A stretch of 64,000 nt of DNA from Crocodylus rhombifer (lineage: Eukaryota > Chordata > Crocodylia > Crocodylidae), in NCBI GenBank assembly GCA_038503035.1, contig JAVSML010000976.1, forward strand, positions 156,903 to 220,902, written 5' to 3'. A program made the translations under genes and the position numbers. The first letter of the stretch is position 1. Each line of letters begins with the position of its first letter. Of the stretch, positions 1-12,330 are shown in pieces. The notes beneath the pieces are model-generated. The model saw only the letters and a program-made list of their open reading frames with translations. It was not told the origin of the DNA and did not search any database.

Positions 1-3000
1 CCAGGCACAGAGAGATGCCTATTTTTCCTCCTCTGAAGGGTGGAACAGCTGCTCCCCTGTCTTTCTTGTCTGTGTGCAGCATGTGGGCTCATCGTTAGTA
101 CAAACATGAATGGCAGTGCTGTGGATGTATTCATCTGGTGTCTGCTGATGACTCAGGGCCCACTGCACTTGGTATTGGACTGGCATGAGCTTCTGGATTG
201 TGCCTGGGACACATCCAGCACTCTGTTCTGTTCAGTAATGGAACCCAGCTCTCCCACCAACCCACTGCTTCTCCTGGCACTAGCCAGGTAGGTCATGGCT
301 TAGACAGAGTCTGCTGTCAGTACATCGCATAATCATTCAAATGCTGCTAAAGAACATCCCTTCTAGATAAATCTTTCTGCACCTGGGAAGCCTTGAAGCA
401 CTAGCAGCATGTAGAGGCACCAGCTAGAGATGAGCAACCATCCCCTAAGTTGAAACCCAAAGTCCGTGAAAGTGGGCATGATCTTTCTTCCCTACTGCCT
501 GCGGACTAGTGTGGTGTGTTCTTGGGTCAACTAGGGAGCTGATGCTGGTCTGACATTTATCTGCAGGGTCTGCTGCCCTGAATGTCCTGCTCCAATGATG
601 TCATAGCCCTGCCAGCTTCTATTCAGATGGAGGGAGTGAAGTGCTTTACTAGAAGCACCCACATGCTCTCCAACCAGGCTGTGGGTTGCTGTCAGTCTCT
701 GAGCACATTTCTGATGTTTCTCTTGGCAGCCCACTGTCAGCTGAAGCAATGCAGGGTCTTGGCACCAGACCTTCCTCTCCTGGGGACTGAGAATGAGTGC
801 AGACAGTCTGATCCTTGTGTCCCTGCCTGGAATACCACATCCCTCAGTTCTGGGTTTGGAGTGTTTATAGCCAGACCAGACCAGGCAGGGGGGCTTGATT
901 TTTCTGTGAGAGCTTTGAGAGGCAATACAGGCATATCCTGACTCTAGGAAGTTTCAGCCACCCCTCATCCATCTTCCCAGCCGTGGGTCCACCTGCTGCA
1001 GGAAACCCTGTGTTGCAGGCATCCTACAAGCCCCTCTTGCAGCCTGGCCAGTTCCAAACTCAGAGAAGGAGACTTGGAAATCTGTATCCAGCAACCTGCG
1101 TGCTGCCCAGCAACCTGCGTGCTGCCCAAAGATAGCACTGAGCCATGATGCAGACACCCAGCCTGGGGTTCAGCCCGCATGTTATGGAATTGATCATCAT
1201 CAGGGCTCCACGTACAGTTCGGTCTTAGAGCACCTGCACTAAGGCCCAGTCCTTTGCCATAGGACTTGACTCCAACTTGAATGTTTCTATCCATAATGGA
1301 ATTGAAGCCTAAACATCCCTACCTAGAGACCTAAAGCATTGGTCTAAGCCCCTACATACAACTGCAAAGGTGCAGTCCAACAGCCCCACAAGGTGAGAAC
1401 TATGCTGTTTGTTGTCAGGTATTCACCTGGAACATAACAATGAGTATTTAAGTATCCATGTTGTGAGCTCTTTTACTACATCACTATCACGTGCTTATCC
1501 CACAATCCTCAAGTGCTTCTTCCCTCACCTCCCCAGTGTCCTGTGGCTTTTGTCATCTCCCATCATGTTCAGCTTGCCACACAATGCAACAAGGGGGTGT
1601 CAGTGCAAAAAAATTATGAAAGGCAGGGTCATGAAGAGGCACCTTTCCCCTGTGCACCCCACCTGTCTGCACTTCTAGTGCATGTTCCCTGGACTGTCCC
1701 ATGTTGTGCACTCTGACTTTACAGCCATTTACTTAGTCAACGCAGTGCCATTTCCATGAGCAGCCTCGGCTCACTCATGCTCCAAGCACTGTCTGTGGAG
1801 CCACTGACTCACCCCAGGTTACAGGGAAGAGCCCCAACCATCTTGCAGTCCTTATGCCAGTGGCAGGCTAAAGTCTACAACCTCCAGCACCCAGAGGCAG
1901 CAGCCATCCCCCCTCACCAGCACTGCAAGAGCAGAGATCGTGGTCTGCCAGGCCCTGCCTCCATGCAGTGGTATCAGTGCCGCAACAGAGTGTCTGGATA
2001 GAGGCTTGGCATGAGGTTTATTGGAGCCCGCTGACTGCAGAGCCTCACATGCCTGAGTGGGATCCTTTCTCCTCTCTCATTGCCCAAGGAGGTGGGGAGG
2101 TCTCCATGCATGAAGCACAGCTTCAGTGCTATCAGGCCAGTCATCACAGGCATTGAAAGGTATTTTTATTTCTTCTGCTTACCCAGCCTGGAGTCTGCTG
2201 CCTGCTGGATCAGAACCCAACAGCCAGCTACCCTCCAGTCAGCCGTGCTATACTCGCCACCAAACACTTCAGCCCCTTCCAGCACTGGGATGTCTCTGCA
2301 TTGCTGAGGGTGGTGGGGGAGATGGCTGTGAGGGCTTGCACGTTTTCAGTCAGCTGAAAAGCAATGCCTGGCAGAACACCCATGCCCAGTAGGAGAGGCT
2401 TGGCTTGGGGCTTAATTTTCTCATCATGAATTCTGCATTTTCATTCCCAGTACGAGTTCTGGGAGTCCAGTTAAGTGTTCTGTAACCAGGACTCGGGCTG
2501 CTTGGGATGCAAGTAAACAGGTAGATCCAGAAGGGGTGCACTTGCACCCTCCTTTGATTGCTGCTCCCCACACAGCTTAAAACCAGCTGCCTTGCAGTTC
2601 TGGTCAGGCAGTGCTGAAGGAGTCATTGGACGTCATTGGACTTCATGGTTCACTTTCACCACCCTGATCCCTTCTAAACTCTTCGTTCCACAGGTGCTAG
2701 CAACCCTCTCTTACCTTTAATGGTCTTGTACCCACCAGTCAAGTTTTGTTCTGCAGTGTTGCTATCTGTTCCCTGTTTCTGGTAATGAAGCTCATATTTC
2801 ATAGGTCTGCAGCTTGTTTTTAACTTATTCCATTTAAGTTATTTTTGTTTTTGCTTTAATCCAGCCCCTAGGACCATGGTGTATTAGTGCAGCTTCTGGT
2901 TTCTTTTTAACTGGAAAAAATATGTTTTATGTGATGATGGACTTCACTGTGTGCATTTCCCCCACCCCCACTTTTCAAAATTGTAGATCCGCCCATGCAG

Positions 3001-3137
3001 GTAAACCCAGGTCTACACGAGGGTTGCTTCTCACTAGGTGCCTCTTAGTGCTTCTCTCTCAAGCCAGGATGCCGGCACCTCGCACAGTTCAGACCTCAGT
3101 GTGAACACAAACCTCTTCCCTCCTCTTGTTTGTGCAG
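1..3137. other. PFKL: PFKL intron (5' end outside window)
   Basis: No PFKL exon was recognised here. The next upstream exon should encode the conserved SNNVPG-type segment that precedes CDRIKQ, and I do not find it, so it should lie left of position 1. The stretch ends in a good acceptor (TTTGTGCAG at 3129-3137). A perfect 19-bp tandem duplication sits at 1090-1127. Short open frames here show no family signature. Confidence 0.7.
1090..1127. repeat. Perfect 19-bp tandem duplication
   Basis: AGCAACCTGCGTGCTGCCC occurs twice head to tail (1090-1108 and 1109-1127) inside a PFKL intron. Confidence 0.95.
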
Positions 3138-3302
3138 AGCTGTGACCGCATCAAGCAATCTGCCTCTGGTACAAAGCGCCGTGTGTTCATCGTGGAGACC
3201 ATGGGGGGTTACTGCGGGTACCTGTCTACTGTGACTGGCATTGCCGTGGGAGCGGATGCTGCCTATGTATATGAGGAGCCCTTCACCATTCATGACCTAA
3301 AG
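3138..3302 (+). CDS. PFKL: PFKL coding exon (window exon 1)
   Basis: This 165-nt, phase 0-0 exon encodes [20 protein letters not shown] and continues through [20 protein letters not shown] to [17 protein letters not shown] is the C-half counterpart of the EVMGRHCGYL sugar-phosphate-binding segment of the catalytic half. Acceptor TGTGCAG, donor GTGAGG. Confidence 0.95.
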
Positions 3303-6300
3303 GTGAGGGGAAGGAAAGGTCCTCGGGTGTGCCACAGGCCTGGGCTGAGGTTGGGGAACTGTTTATGCCTCTGTGTGGTATGAACTCCATATGTGTGTAA
3401 GGTGACTACGGAGATGGTTTTGGTTTGCCATTCACTTATTGCCTGAGGCCTCTCCTGTAGCACAGGGGTGGACAACCTTCAACACGCATGCCATAAGTGG
3501 CACAGGCAACACCTGTGTGGCACAGAGCAGATGAGGGAGGGAACAGGCACCATAGCAGTAGATAGGTCAGGGAGCAGAAAGCAGAGCAACAGATTGGGCA
3601 GGGAGTGCAGGGCAGGGAGCAGAAAACAGCAGCAGATTGGGCTGTTGCTTGAACAGGCTGCTATCGTGCCTACTACCATGAGGATCATGTCTCTCTGACT
3701 GCAGCACATTTAAGCTCTGGATCCCTTTTCTGGAGTGGGCAAAGGGACTTAAAAGCAGCAGAAGTCATCTGAGAAGCTGAGAAAATGATACCTCAGCCAA
3801 ACTAGAATTATATTCCCACCAGGGAAGAGCCTAAGGAGATGGGTAATGGGGAGGGGGCGAAATGTCCAGTATCTTCCACCTGGTCAGTTTTGTGCTGCGC
3901 TGGTCCTGGTCCTATGCTGGCCACGTGTTCACAAAGATGCACCCTCAGAGGCCTATGGTTATGCCTGGACTGCACAGCCTCCCCTCCCTGACAGCATAGA
4001 GCAGCTATTGGTTGCCAGGCCCTGATGGGAGAAGGGGTGGGTTCTGCTCATAGGATGAGGGTAGAGTGTGGTTTGTGCTGAGCAGGTTGCTCTCCTGGTG
4101 GAGTGGAGCCAGTATGGAGGGGAAGGGAGGCAAGAGTGAGCACTCGTGCGCATGTGGGTGGGGGGACAGTGCAAAGTACAGTTACAAGCCCAACCATATC
4201 TGTCTTCTAGGCCAATGTTGAGCATTTGACTGACAAAATGAAGACTGATATTCAAAGAGGCCTGGTACTCCGGTGAGTCAGCCTGGGGGGGCCTTTTGTC
4301 TGCCCCAGTGTCTGGAGGTCAGAGGGCCATGAAACAGAACTAATGTTTTAACCCACAGCACAAAACACAACCAGACTGCATGAACTGGGGCAGCAAACCT
4401 ACCTGAATCCATAACAGAGTTGCTGACCCAAGAACATTTATTTATTTTCTACAGACAAGCTACAGACTTTTTACTGACAACCAAACTTTTTTACTGACAT
4501 GTTTTATGTCATGTAAACTTAGCACTTCTGCCAGGCCTTGGACAGCAGAAACAAAGTTAAACGTTTAACATCACCTTTGTAAATCTGGCTTGAGCCCCCA
4601 CACAACTGAGAAAATGAATTTTAACTGCATGTTCTAACACAGGGGTGGGCAACTGTTTTGGGCAAAGGGCCGCGTACTGAGTTTTGGCAAGCCATCAAAG
4701 GCCGCATGACAGGCAGTCCAGGGCAGATAAATATTTATTTTCTAAATTTTTTAGGGGCCCCATGGGCTGGATAGAACAGCCTGGCGGGCCACATCTGGCC
4801 CCAGGCCACATTTTGCCACCCCTGTTCTAACATGAACAAACCTCCCCACTTGCAAGCAGCATTCAAGTAAAACAGGGATTATTACAAGGGGGGGAAAGGG
4901 ATAAGCGCACAACTTAGAACAAACCTCAACCATTAAGCGAACCTCAAACAGTTAATAGCCTCAGTCACTAGCAAAGCAGCCCAGGGGAACTAGCACCTAG
5001 CCCAGTCCGTTGGGAAGGGAGATTCATCCAGGGCCAGCTGCAGAATGGAGTCCTCATCCTCCACTTACAGCCTGCTGTTGCACTCAAAATTGTCACAGAA
5101 AGACACGCAGATTCAAGCTCTAAGCAGTGGCTCAGAAACCAGTTCTTACTGCAGTTTGGACTGAACTGCAAAGAGTGCCAGTGAAACAGTTCTGAGGCCC
5201 AGGTTGCTGGCTGTTTGCCTTGTGGAGCTAGTGACACCCCGAGAGCCCCCTGTGCAGGACCTGCTCTTCTGAGGGGGTTGCTTTCAGCTGCTCTAGGGGC
5301 TAACTGGGAACTCTTGATTCCAGCTTTAAATCCGTATTTTATTTCCCAGCCTGGCAGGTATAATCAAAGTTGAACTCCTGGAGGCCAAAGAGGTTAGAGC
5401 TGTGAGCAGCAAACACTGTAGTAAACTGAGGTTCAGGTTGGGAAAGCACAAGCCAATGCATTTAAGGAGAAAATGTGACAGGCAGAAATCCAGGGGAAAG
5501 AGGAGCTGCCAGTGCAGAGTGTCATGTGGGTGACAGCGAAAGTGGGGTAGCTGCACAGGGTGCCATGGCAGAGATTAGAGAGGTACCTGTGTCCCCACTA
5601 TGTGGCTGGAGAGACAACAGCTGCCTCAACTCCCTGCTCTTTCCTTATTGCCATAGTTAGCCTGGTGGAAGATGTTTTGCCCCACAACCACTCCCCACTG
5701 CACAGCAGGCTGAGCCATCCACCCAAAACCCCTCTAACGGACTCTCCCTTTCCTCCTCCCTCTCCCCCCAGCAACGAGAAGTGCCATGAGCACTACACTA
5801 CTGAGTTTCTCTACAACCTGTACTCTTCCGAAGGCAAAGGGATCTTCGACTGCAGGATCAATGTCCTTGGGCACCTGCAGCAGGTACGTGGGGTGGCAGT
5901 GGTGCTGGGAGAGCTCTGTTCAGATGGCCACAGGGTGGGAGATGGATGAGAGCTTGGGGCAGGGGGAGAGGCCAAGGAGCTGCTTCTCTCCTTTCCCAGC
6001 CTTCCTGCCCCTGTAGCAGTGCAGAGGCATTGTCTTTCCTTGCACAGCCTTCCTGGAGGTTTCTCTCAGGCAGCTCCCACCCTGGGAGCAAGCAGCTCCC
6101 ACTGTCCAGCTAGGTGGAAAAACAGCCAGGTCAAGGGCACAGCCTGCTGCCTGCGCTTCACAGCCTGGAGTGGATGGGGTACCCCTGCCCCACAAACGCA
6201 ACACCCACGGTCTCTAAGTTGGGCCTGGCGCTAATTCTTCGTCCCTCCAGTTATGGTTTCGTTTTGCAGGGAGGTGCCCCCACCCCTTTTGACCGGAACT

Positions 6301-8630
6301 ACAGCACCAAGCTGGGGGTGAAGGCAGTGCTGTGGATGTCAGAAAAGCTGCAAGAAGTCTATCGCAAGGGTAGGCCAGTGTTCCTGGCTTGGACGGCAGC
6401 ACTGAGCCTCTGGGGAATGGGAGTGGCAGCTGCTGTGTGGAATGGAGCAGGAGCTGTAGGTCCTGGTGCCGGGGGTCAGAGCAGACCTCACTGAGCCTGA
6501 GCTCTGGCTACCTGGGCATTAACTGTAGGCAGATGCTCATCTTCCTAGTGTCAGGGGTCAGCTTTAGACTGGATGGGACAGGAGGGGATGGCCTTGCAGC
6601 CTGGATGAGTTGTGTATCGGGCTCAGTGTAGGCCATGTCACTGGAGCTTTCCTCATCTGCCCAACCTTGACCTGTGGAAATGGCCTGTGCAGGGTCTTTC
6701 ATGTCTCTTGTCCCCTTAAGTCTATCTGGCTGGACTTTGTGATAGCCTGTGGCTTTTGACCCCAGGACCCAGGCTTACAGGCATCTTCGCCACAACTGAC
6801 CTGGACTACCTGATAATTCGGGCAGGCCATGGCACAGCTGGCAAGGCCCCTGCTAGTTCCTCCTGAACAGAATGGGACTGCAAGGTGACTTCAAGTTCCT
6901 GCCCCTCTCCCAGAGGGTTCACATGATTTCTGTAGGCTCTAGCTGGCAGCCTGCTTTTCTCACAGTAGATTGCAGTGGCTCGGCCCAGGGGTGGTGGTGA
7001 AACGGGCTTTCTCCTGTGCCCCCAGGGGCAGGAAGCCCCTTGCCAGTGCAGGGTGAGTTGGCCCTCCACACTGGGGGCAGATGCCACCTGTCAACTGCAG
7101 TTAGTAACATCTAGCCTGTGCCCCCACAGGACGCGTATTTGCCAACGCCGCGGACACCGCCTGCGTGATTGGGCTCAGGAAGAAGGCGGTGGCCTTCAGC
7201 CCTGTAACGGAGCTCAAGAAGGTCACTGACTTTGAGTGAGTACTAGCCTGGGTGCAGGGGGTGTATCTGTCAGGCCCATCCCCTCCTACCCAGCCATCCA
7301 TGAAGTGTCTTTCAGGCCTGAGTCCCAGGCAGTGCTCTTGGAAGGAGCTGGAGATAAGCTGGCAGCGCTGGTCTCTTGGTGGAGTCATGGGTGAGGGCAT
7401 GAGCCCACAGGTGGTCATAGACCTAAGCATGCAGTTACTGCCACCCTAGTGTGTAGTCCAGCCTTGCTGCACTACAGAGCTGCCCCCACAGGTGAGAGTG
7501 AGGGCACGATCTGTTTCCAGTCCTATTGGAGCTCAGCTCCCCTGGTGGCTTCTGAAAACTTACCTTTCTCCCACAGTTCTCGTGTTTTAGCTGATCATGG
7601 GGGTGTTTCCAGGCCTGGCGGTTTCCATTCACTTTGAAGTCAAGCAGGCACCATGAGTTTGTCTGGGCTCAGTTGATGGCTGCCGTGAGGCAGGCTGGGC
7701 AGGCCCGATGCGTGACATGCTCTCTCTCGCAGGCACCGGCTGCCGCAGGAGCAGTGGTGGCTGAACCTGCGCTTGATGCTGAAGATGCTGGCCAACTACC
7801 AGATCAGCCTGACCGAGTATATCTCAGGGAAGATGGAGCACGTCACCCGGCGCACCCTCAGCATCGAGAAGGGGTTCTAGAGCTGCCCACCCAGCCACGA
7901 GAGCTGTGTAGTGCCCCCTTCCCCTAGCCCCTCCAATGCCTTTGAGTGCAGTGCTAGCTGAATGCCAGCCCCTGGGTACCACAAGCGGGGGCTTCTGGAT
8001 GCTCAAGCCAAGCCCAGTGCCACCGTGAGCCAGTGGTGGCAGCGACAGACTTCCTGGGTCCAGGGAAATTTCAGCCATCCTCCAAGAGGAGCTGACATTC
8101 CTCTCTTGCTCATGCTGCCTGTAGGATGGCTCCATGACTTGCCCCTTCCCCCAGCAGCTGCTGGGAGCATGGGCTCAAGGGATAGCTGCCTGCCAGGCAA
8201 GCCCTGTGTTTTGAATGACTTGTGATATGGGGCCTGGCCGAAGGTGCCTTGGGAGGGCCTGATTCTGTTCTGTTGCAAAGCAGGCCCTTTCCGGGTGTCT
8301 CCAGCTCCACTTCCAAAATCGCAGGTCCCATCTGAGTTGCGGGGAGGTTGGGGAATGGTTCTCTTGGTCCCATCTGGGCAGGGCAGAGCTTCTGTCTTGC
8401 ACCCTGTCATTTTATTCTTCCTATTTAATGATTTCAGTGCCTGGATTCAGTGTCTAGCGACACAGTTATGGGAACAAATGTCCTGATTTTAGTTCCTTTT
8501 TCCCCAGTGAACTTGAAGGGAGGCATAGAAAGTTACAGAGTTGAGGACAGGGTGCTGGTAGAGATATTTCCCAGGGGCTCGCTACTGCCACCACTTGATC
8601 ACTCAATAAAGTTTCCTTCTGTTCTTTCCA
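3138..8630 (+). CDS. PFKL: ATP-dependent 6-phosphofructokinase, liver type (3' part of gene, six coding exons)
   Basis: PFK-1 converts fructose-6-phosphate and ATP to fructose-1,6-bisphosphate, the committed step of glycolysis, as a cytosolic tetramer. Six exons joined at GT-AG sites (3138-3302, 4211-4272, 5772-5883, 6270-6369, 7130-7235, 7733-7880) give 693 nt, that is 230 residues and a stop, and the phase closes at every junction. This is about the last 30% of the roughly 780-residue animal enzyme, within the C-terminal half that evolved into the allosteric half. Visible motifs are [40 protein letters not shown] and the tail [13 protein letters not shown]. The liver paralogue, rather than PFKM or PFKP, is chosen from residue similarity recalled for human PFKL and from the adjacent CFAP410 and TRPM2 genes. 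The gene's 5' part lies left of the window. Confidence 0.95.
3463..3698. mobile_element. Short non-autonomous hAT-like element (family A, copy 1)
   Basis: It starts CAGGGGTGGACAACC and carries the purine-rich body GCAGGGAGCAGAAA found again at 26.2 kb and, inverted, at 17.1 kb. It is flanked by CTGTAGCA (3455-3462) and CTGCAGCA (3699-3706), a 7/8 match for the 8-bp duplication typical of hAT. The right edge is uncertain by a base. It lies in a PFKL intron. Confidence 0.65.
4211..4272 (+). CDS. PFKL: PFKL coding exon (window exon 2)
   Basis: This 62-nt exon encodes [20 protein letters not shown] plus the first two bases of an Arg codon. It is flanked by TTCTAG and GTGAGT. The split codon is completed by the first base of the exon at 5772, which confirms the join. 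Confidence 0.93.
4273..5771. other. PFKL: PFKL intron with an hAT MITE
   Basis: Intron between window exons 2 and 3. It carries the small hAT element at 4640-4824; no other structure is recognised. Confidence 0.85.
4640..4824. mobile_element. hAT-type MITE with perfect 8-bp target duplication
   Basis: The element begins CAGGGGTGGGCAA and ends TTGCCACCCCTG, an inverted terminal repeat. It is flanked by identical TTCTAACA at 4632-4639 and 4825-4832. It is 185 bp with no coding capacity. The inner sequence (GGGCCGCG...GGGCCACATCTGGCC) is of the kind common in amniote hAT MITEs. It lies in a PFKL intron. Confidence 0.92.
5772..5883 (+). CDS. PFKL: PFKL coding exon (window exon 3)
   Basis: This 112-nt exon encodes (R)[19 protein letters not shown] and then [19 protein letters not shown] pyrimidine-rich tract and CCCCCAG precede it, and donor GTACGT follows. 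Confidence 0.94.
6270..6369 (+). CDS. PFKL: PFKL coding exon (window exon 4)
   Basis: This 100-nt exon encodes [20 protein letters not shown] and continues to [11 protein letters not shown] plus one base. It is flanked by TTTTGCAG and GTAGGC. The GGxPTPFDR signature is diagnostic for eukaryotic PFK-1. Confidence 0.95.
7130..7235 (+). CDS. PFKL: PFKL coding exon (window exon 5)
   Basis: This 106-nt exon encodes [20 protein letters not shown] and continues to [13 protein letters not shown] plus two bases of a Glu codon. It is flanked by CCCCCACAG and GTGAGT. Confidence 0.94.
7733..7880 (+). CDS. PFKL: PFKL terminal coding exon
   Basis: This 148-nt exon runs from (E)[18 protein letters not shown] to [13 protein letters not shown] and a TAG stop at 7878-7880. 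The RRTLS context retains the serine reported as phosphorylated near the C-terminus of human PFKL; whether it is used here is inference. Acceptor CTCTCGCAG. Confidence 0.95.
7881..8630 (+). other. PFKL: PFKL 3' UTR (approximate end)
   Basis: Sequence between the PFKL stop and the first canonical polyadenylation signal. The end is placed about 20 nt after the AATAAA and is an estimate. A 233-codon open frame starting at 8450 overlaps this region but has no family features. Confidence 0.75.
8605..8610 (+). terminator. PFKL: Polyadenylation signal AATAAA of PFKL
   Basis: Canonical AATAAA hexamer, followed within about 25 nt by the TG-rich stretch GTTTCCTTCTGTTC. It is the first AATAAA after the stop codon. 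Confidence 0.8.
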
Positions 8631-11600
8631 ACGTGGCATGCACGTGTCACCTGCATGGTGCTTCCCAGCCCCTCTTCTGCTGGGACACTGCTAAACAACA
8701 TCACCCAGGATGCTGGGACAATGAGTACTGCCCCCTAAAACAGCATCCAGGAAGCCCTTGGGAGATGTACTTGGCTTCCCTTGCTGCCTGCATGCTTGAG
8801 GTGGCCTCTTGTTTTGGCCCTTTTCACAAACCAAGGGGCCTGGCTCTATCCAGCCACTTGCAGATGTTGTCTCTCCTGAGCCACCAAAGTGGTGATTGCT
8901 CTTGTCACTGCTGCTGTGTCTGCAAGCTGGCAACCCCTATGTCTCAGCAAAACCCTAGCTGGTTGTGCTGTGTCCAAGTGCTCTGTGAAATCTGTGTCTT
9001 GTACTGTCAGTGGCACTGCTTGTGTCTCCTAGAGATAAAACCTGCTGAACCCAAATCTGTGTCTCTGGGAAATGGTGATTGCGCCCTTTGCTTGAGGGGC
9101 AGGGCATCTGTCCACACAGGCCAGGGGGAGCTGTCATGGGGCAGGGGCTGAGTGCCACACTGGTAACTGGCTTTTCCATGTTGATGAAGGGCAGAGGAGG
9201 GGACAAGAAGAACTGGGTGTCATTGAGGTGGGCAAGCTACTTCAGGAAAATGCCTAGGAAGTAGTTAAGTATGAATCCCAGGCAAAAGTGTGCAACTTGG
9301 ATCCAAGGCTCAGTGCTGCAGCCAGAGGCTGGGAAACTGCACTGCCCCTCACCTCACCTCTGGCAGCCTACTTGTCCCTGTCCATCTACTTTAAGTTCCT
9401 TTTGCAGCACTCCCTGAGTTCAGGGGCAAGGGGGATGCTGCCCCAGCTGTTGTAGCAGGAGGGGAGAAATGAGATCTGCCAGGCAAATGTAGCTGGAGCA
9501 CAAGGCCTCACGAGGGTGATGGGGAGGAAAACCTCCAGGTCTGAGTACAGGGACAGCTGCAGACTCCTAGAAACAATCAAGCTAACACCTGGAAGACAGG
9601 GTGAAGTCAGCTGGTTGCTGCAACTTCAGCTGGGGGGTGGGGTTCAAGGATGTGACCCTAAAATATATATGACTGTTTCACCTGGTCTAGAGGGAGAGGA
9701 ATTATGGAGGGCAGTGCCAGGCCTCCTCCTTGGAGATGTAAGATGGGAGTAAATGAGCATGGAGGTTGCACATGCCTGCACTCTGTGTTTTGGAAATCCA
9801 ATGACGTACCATAGGAAGTGATGCTGCCATCTCACCCAGGCATGGACTGCACACTGTTTTCTAGCTTGTGTGGTTTTGTGAGCAGAGAGCAGCTGGAGCT
9901 ACAATCAGAGAAGAAAGCAATGCTTGGGTTTCCCTAGTTTGGGACAAGCCCAGGTGCAGAAGCAAAGCTCGCATACCAGAACAAGCAGCCTCCTCCTTGC
10001 CTTGCACTCCCTGGTAGTGAAATAAAATGGAGAAGAAACCCCCAAGCCCTGATGCTGATGCAGGAGTGTTTCTGGGTCACATCAGTCACAGACATCTGGG
10101 AAATGGGGGCCTGGTCCCAGCTGTGCCACAAAAAGCCTACTGTCCTGGCAAGTCCCCCCTTGCCTCTGTCTCGCTTCTCACCGTGTGTCTTGTCAGGCTG
10201 TCCGTCAGCAGAAAATGCAAAAAGTGTGCAAAAAATGCATTATGACAAAAAGACTTGCCAGGACCAGCCGCTGCCTCCTCTCCCCGCTGCCCCCAGCCAC
10301 AGAAAAGGAAAATACAACTTGATATTGAAACTCAACAGCCACCTGCCCCAGGAGTACTGCTGTGCCCTGAAAAGGGACGGGACCCTCGTGTCAGGCCCTC
10401 ATCATGGATGGTCTTTGTGGGAGGGGTGCAGAAGCCAGGCTGATGGGCAGCCGTATACAGGGCTGAGCTAGACAGTGGTACCCCAGCCACACTCCAGTCC
10501 CCAAAGAGCCATCCAGGTAGTGCCATGGCTAGAAGGCTAGTGCTAGCCCCCTAGCAGTTGCAGAGGTGGGCTGCAAGGGTGGCTATACTGGGGGGGCTGA
10601 GGAAGTTGACTGACACCTACTCAGCAGCATACCCCCCGGTGCCAGGGGAGCCATGCAGACACACGGGACACTTCAGCACATGCTGCCACACAGGAAGCAG
10701 CAGTGCTGCCTTAAGGCTTCACTCAAAGGTGGAGATAATTAACACATCTCCTATTACAATTTTATATCCTGTAAAACACATCCCCATGCTCAGAGGACCA
10801 GGTGCCTCCAGGCAGGCCACAGCTGAGAGCCTTGAGTCATGATGGAGCATCAGCCTACTTCACACTAAGATCCACCTCCACTCGACCACCTGGGCTTGTC
10901 CCTGCACGGGCATCACAGCCGGTGAGCTCAGGCTTGTGAGTTCCTAACGCTGCTTGACAAATGTGTGCACACTTCTTCTCTCCTCCCCCGAGAGCCACAG
11001 CGACAGGCCTGATGGATGGCACGAGGCCTGTTCCAATGAGCACGCCACCAGCTACACATCTGCAAGTGCTTTGGGACACCACTAGCGCATGCTGTGAGCA
11101 GGCTGGGTAAGACCTAGCCAGGCAAACGTTGGTCAGCATGGTTCCCTACTGCCAAACACTTGCAGGCAGCTGGCTGGCTGGGCTCCTACCCCCGCCTCCC
11201 CCCCGGGACTCCATGGTAGGAAAAATAAAATTGTTTCCACTAAACACTTCCCCTGCACTCTGCCGTGGAAACAATGGTTGTGCCCTAGAGTGGTAACACA
11301 GACTGGCTCTCTGATACAATGCAGACAACCCTACGAAGAGCTGGAGAACCTGTCTATCACACTTGATGTCTCAGTCCATCTATGCTGTGACAGCACATAG
11401 CTCCTTCTTCCCCAGCTTCCCTGCTCCATGCCGGAGCAGGGTATCAGGGGCCATAACAGACAGCCCAGCCCCAGCTAATGGCCTCGTTGGTTAAACCTGC
11501 CCCGGGGCTCTGACCAGCAGTCTACCCAGGTAGCTGACCAGCTAGCTGGCCATTGTCTTGGTCACTGATTTGGCTGCTGGGGAGAGCAGCCTCCTGTGGA

Positions 11601-11650
11601 CTTCCACCCACAAGGGCAGATGGCAGGCCAGCTCTCAGCTCTCTGAGTCG
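8631..11650. other. Intergenic DNA downstream of PFKL, no gene seen
   Basis: Both strands contain only short open frames without recognisable domains, and no clear repeat boundaries were identified. The 3' end of CFAP410 is still about 11.6 kb away, so this is convergent intergenic sequence. Confidence 0.65.
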
Positions 11651-12330
11651 GAGCGGTGGGGCTGGAAGGGAGCTCCAGTGGTCACGTCCGGTTCACCCCC
11701 CTGCCCGGGGCAGGGTCAGCCCTGTCCAAACCAGCCCAGACAAACCAAAATCTAAACTCTACATAAGACAGCTGTCAACACAGTACAGACCCAACCCTGC
11801 CACAGGGAAAGCAGGAGGACCATGGCAGCCAGTGTCCTGCTGCTATGAAACGTCAATATATGCTTGAGAGATCCCGGGTAAAGGGTCACACTCCCTGCTA
11901 CGCGGGAAGGCAAACCCCCACAGAGTCTGGACCAGTCTGACCACAGGGTAAAATTCCTTTCTGATCTAAAAAATGGCATTGGGCTGACCCTGAGCTGAGG
12001 GGCAAGACCACAATCCATGCTTTCTGGTTTCCTGGCTCCTGACCCTACCAGACTCTGGCTTTTGGAAGCCCCCTTGGATCCAATAACTTGGTTTCTAACT
12101 CACTGTGACGACAGGCAGACCCTCACCCCTGCACCCGTGTCTGACACTTGACCCTGGCCTTAGCCTGTGACTCAGACTCTGCCCCTGGAATTCCCTGTGG
12201 ATCTGCTAAGTTGGTCTCTGATTCTTGTCCCCGGACTCAGCCTTCAATTTGGGTTCTGGCAGCCATTTAGCTCATCTCAGCAGTCATGCCCATTACCTTG
12301 GCCAGACCAGGCATAACCACTGCCACCCCC
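11651..12330. repeat. Degenerate CR1 tail and LTR-like sequence
   Basis: The segment at about 11.66-11.78 kb (GGTTCACCCCCCTGCC...GGGCAGGGTCAGCCC) resembles the reverse complement of a CR1 3' end. From about 11.99 to 12.32 kb the sequence is a run of short CTGACCCTGG / TGACTCAGACTC phrases like those in vertebrate Gypsy or ERV LTRs. Boundaries and family are not resolved. Confidence 0.3.

Noticed and set aside
8450..9151. 233-codon open frame downstream of PFKL, one of the longest non-repeat frames
   Set aside because: It overlaps the PFKL 3' UTR and its polyadenylation signal. Composition is that of random G+C-rich sequence and there is no domain, signal or splice context.
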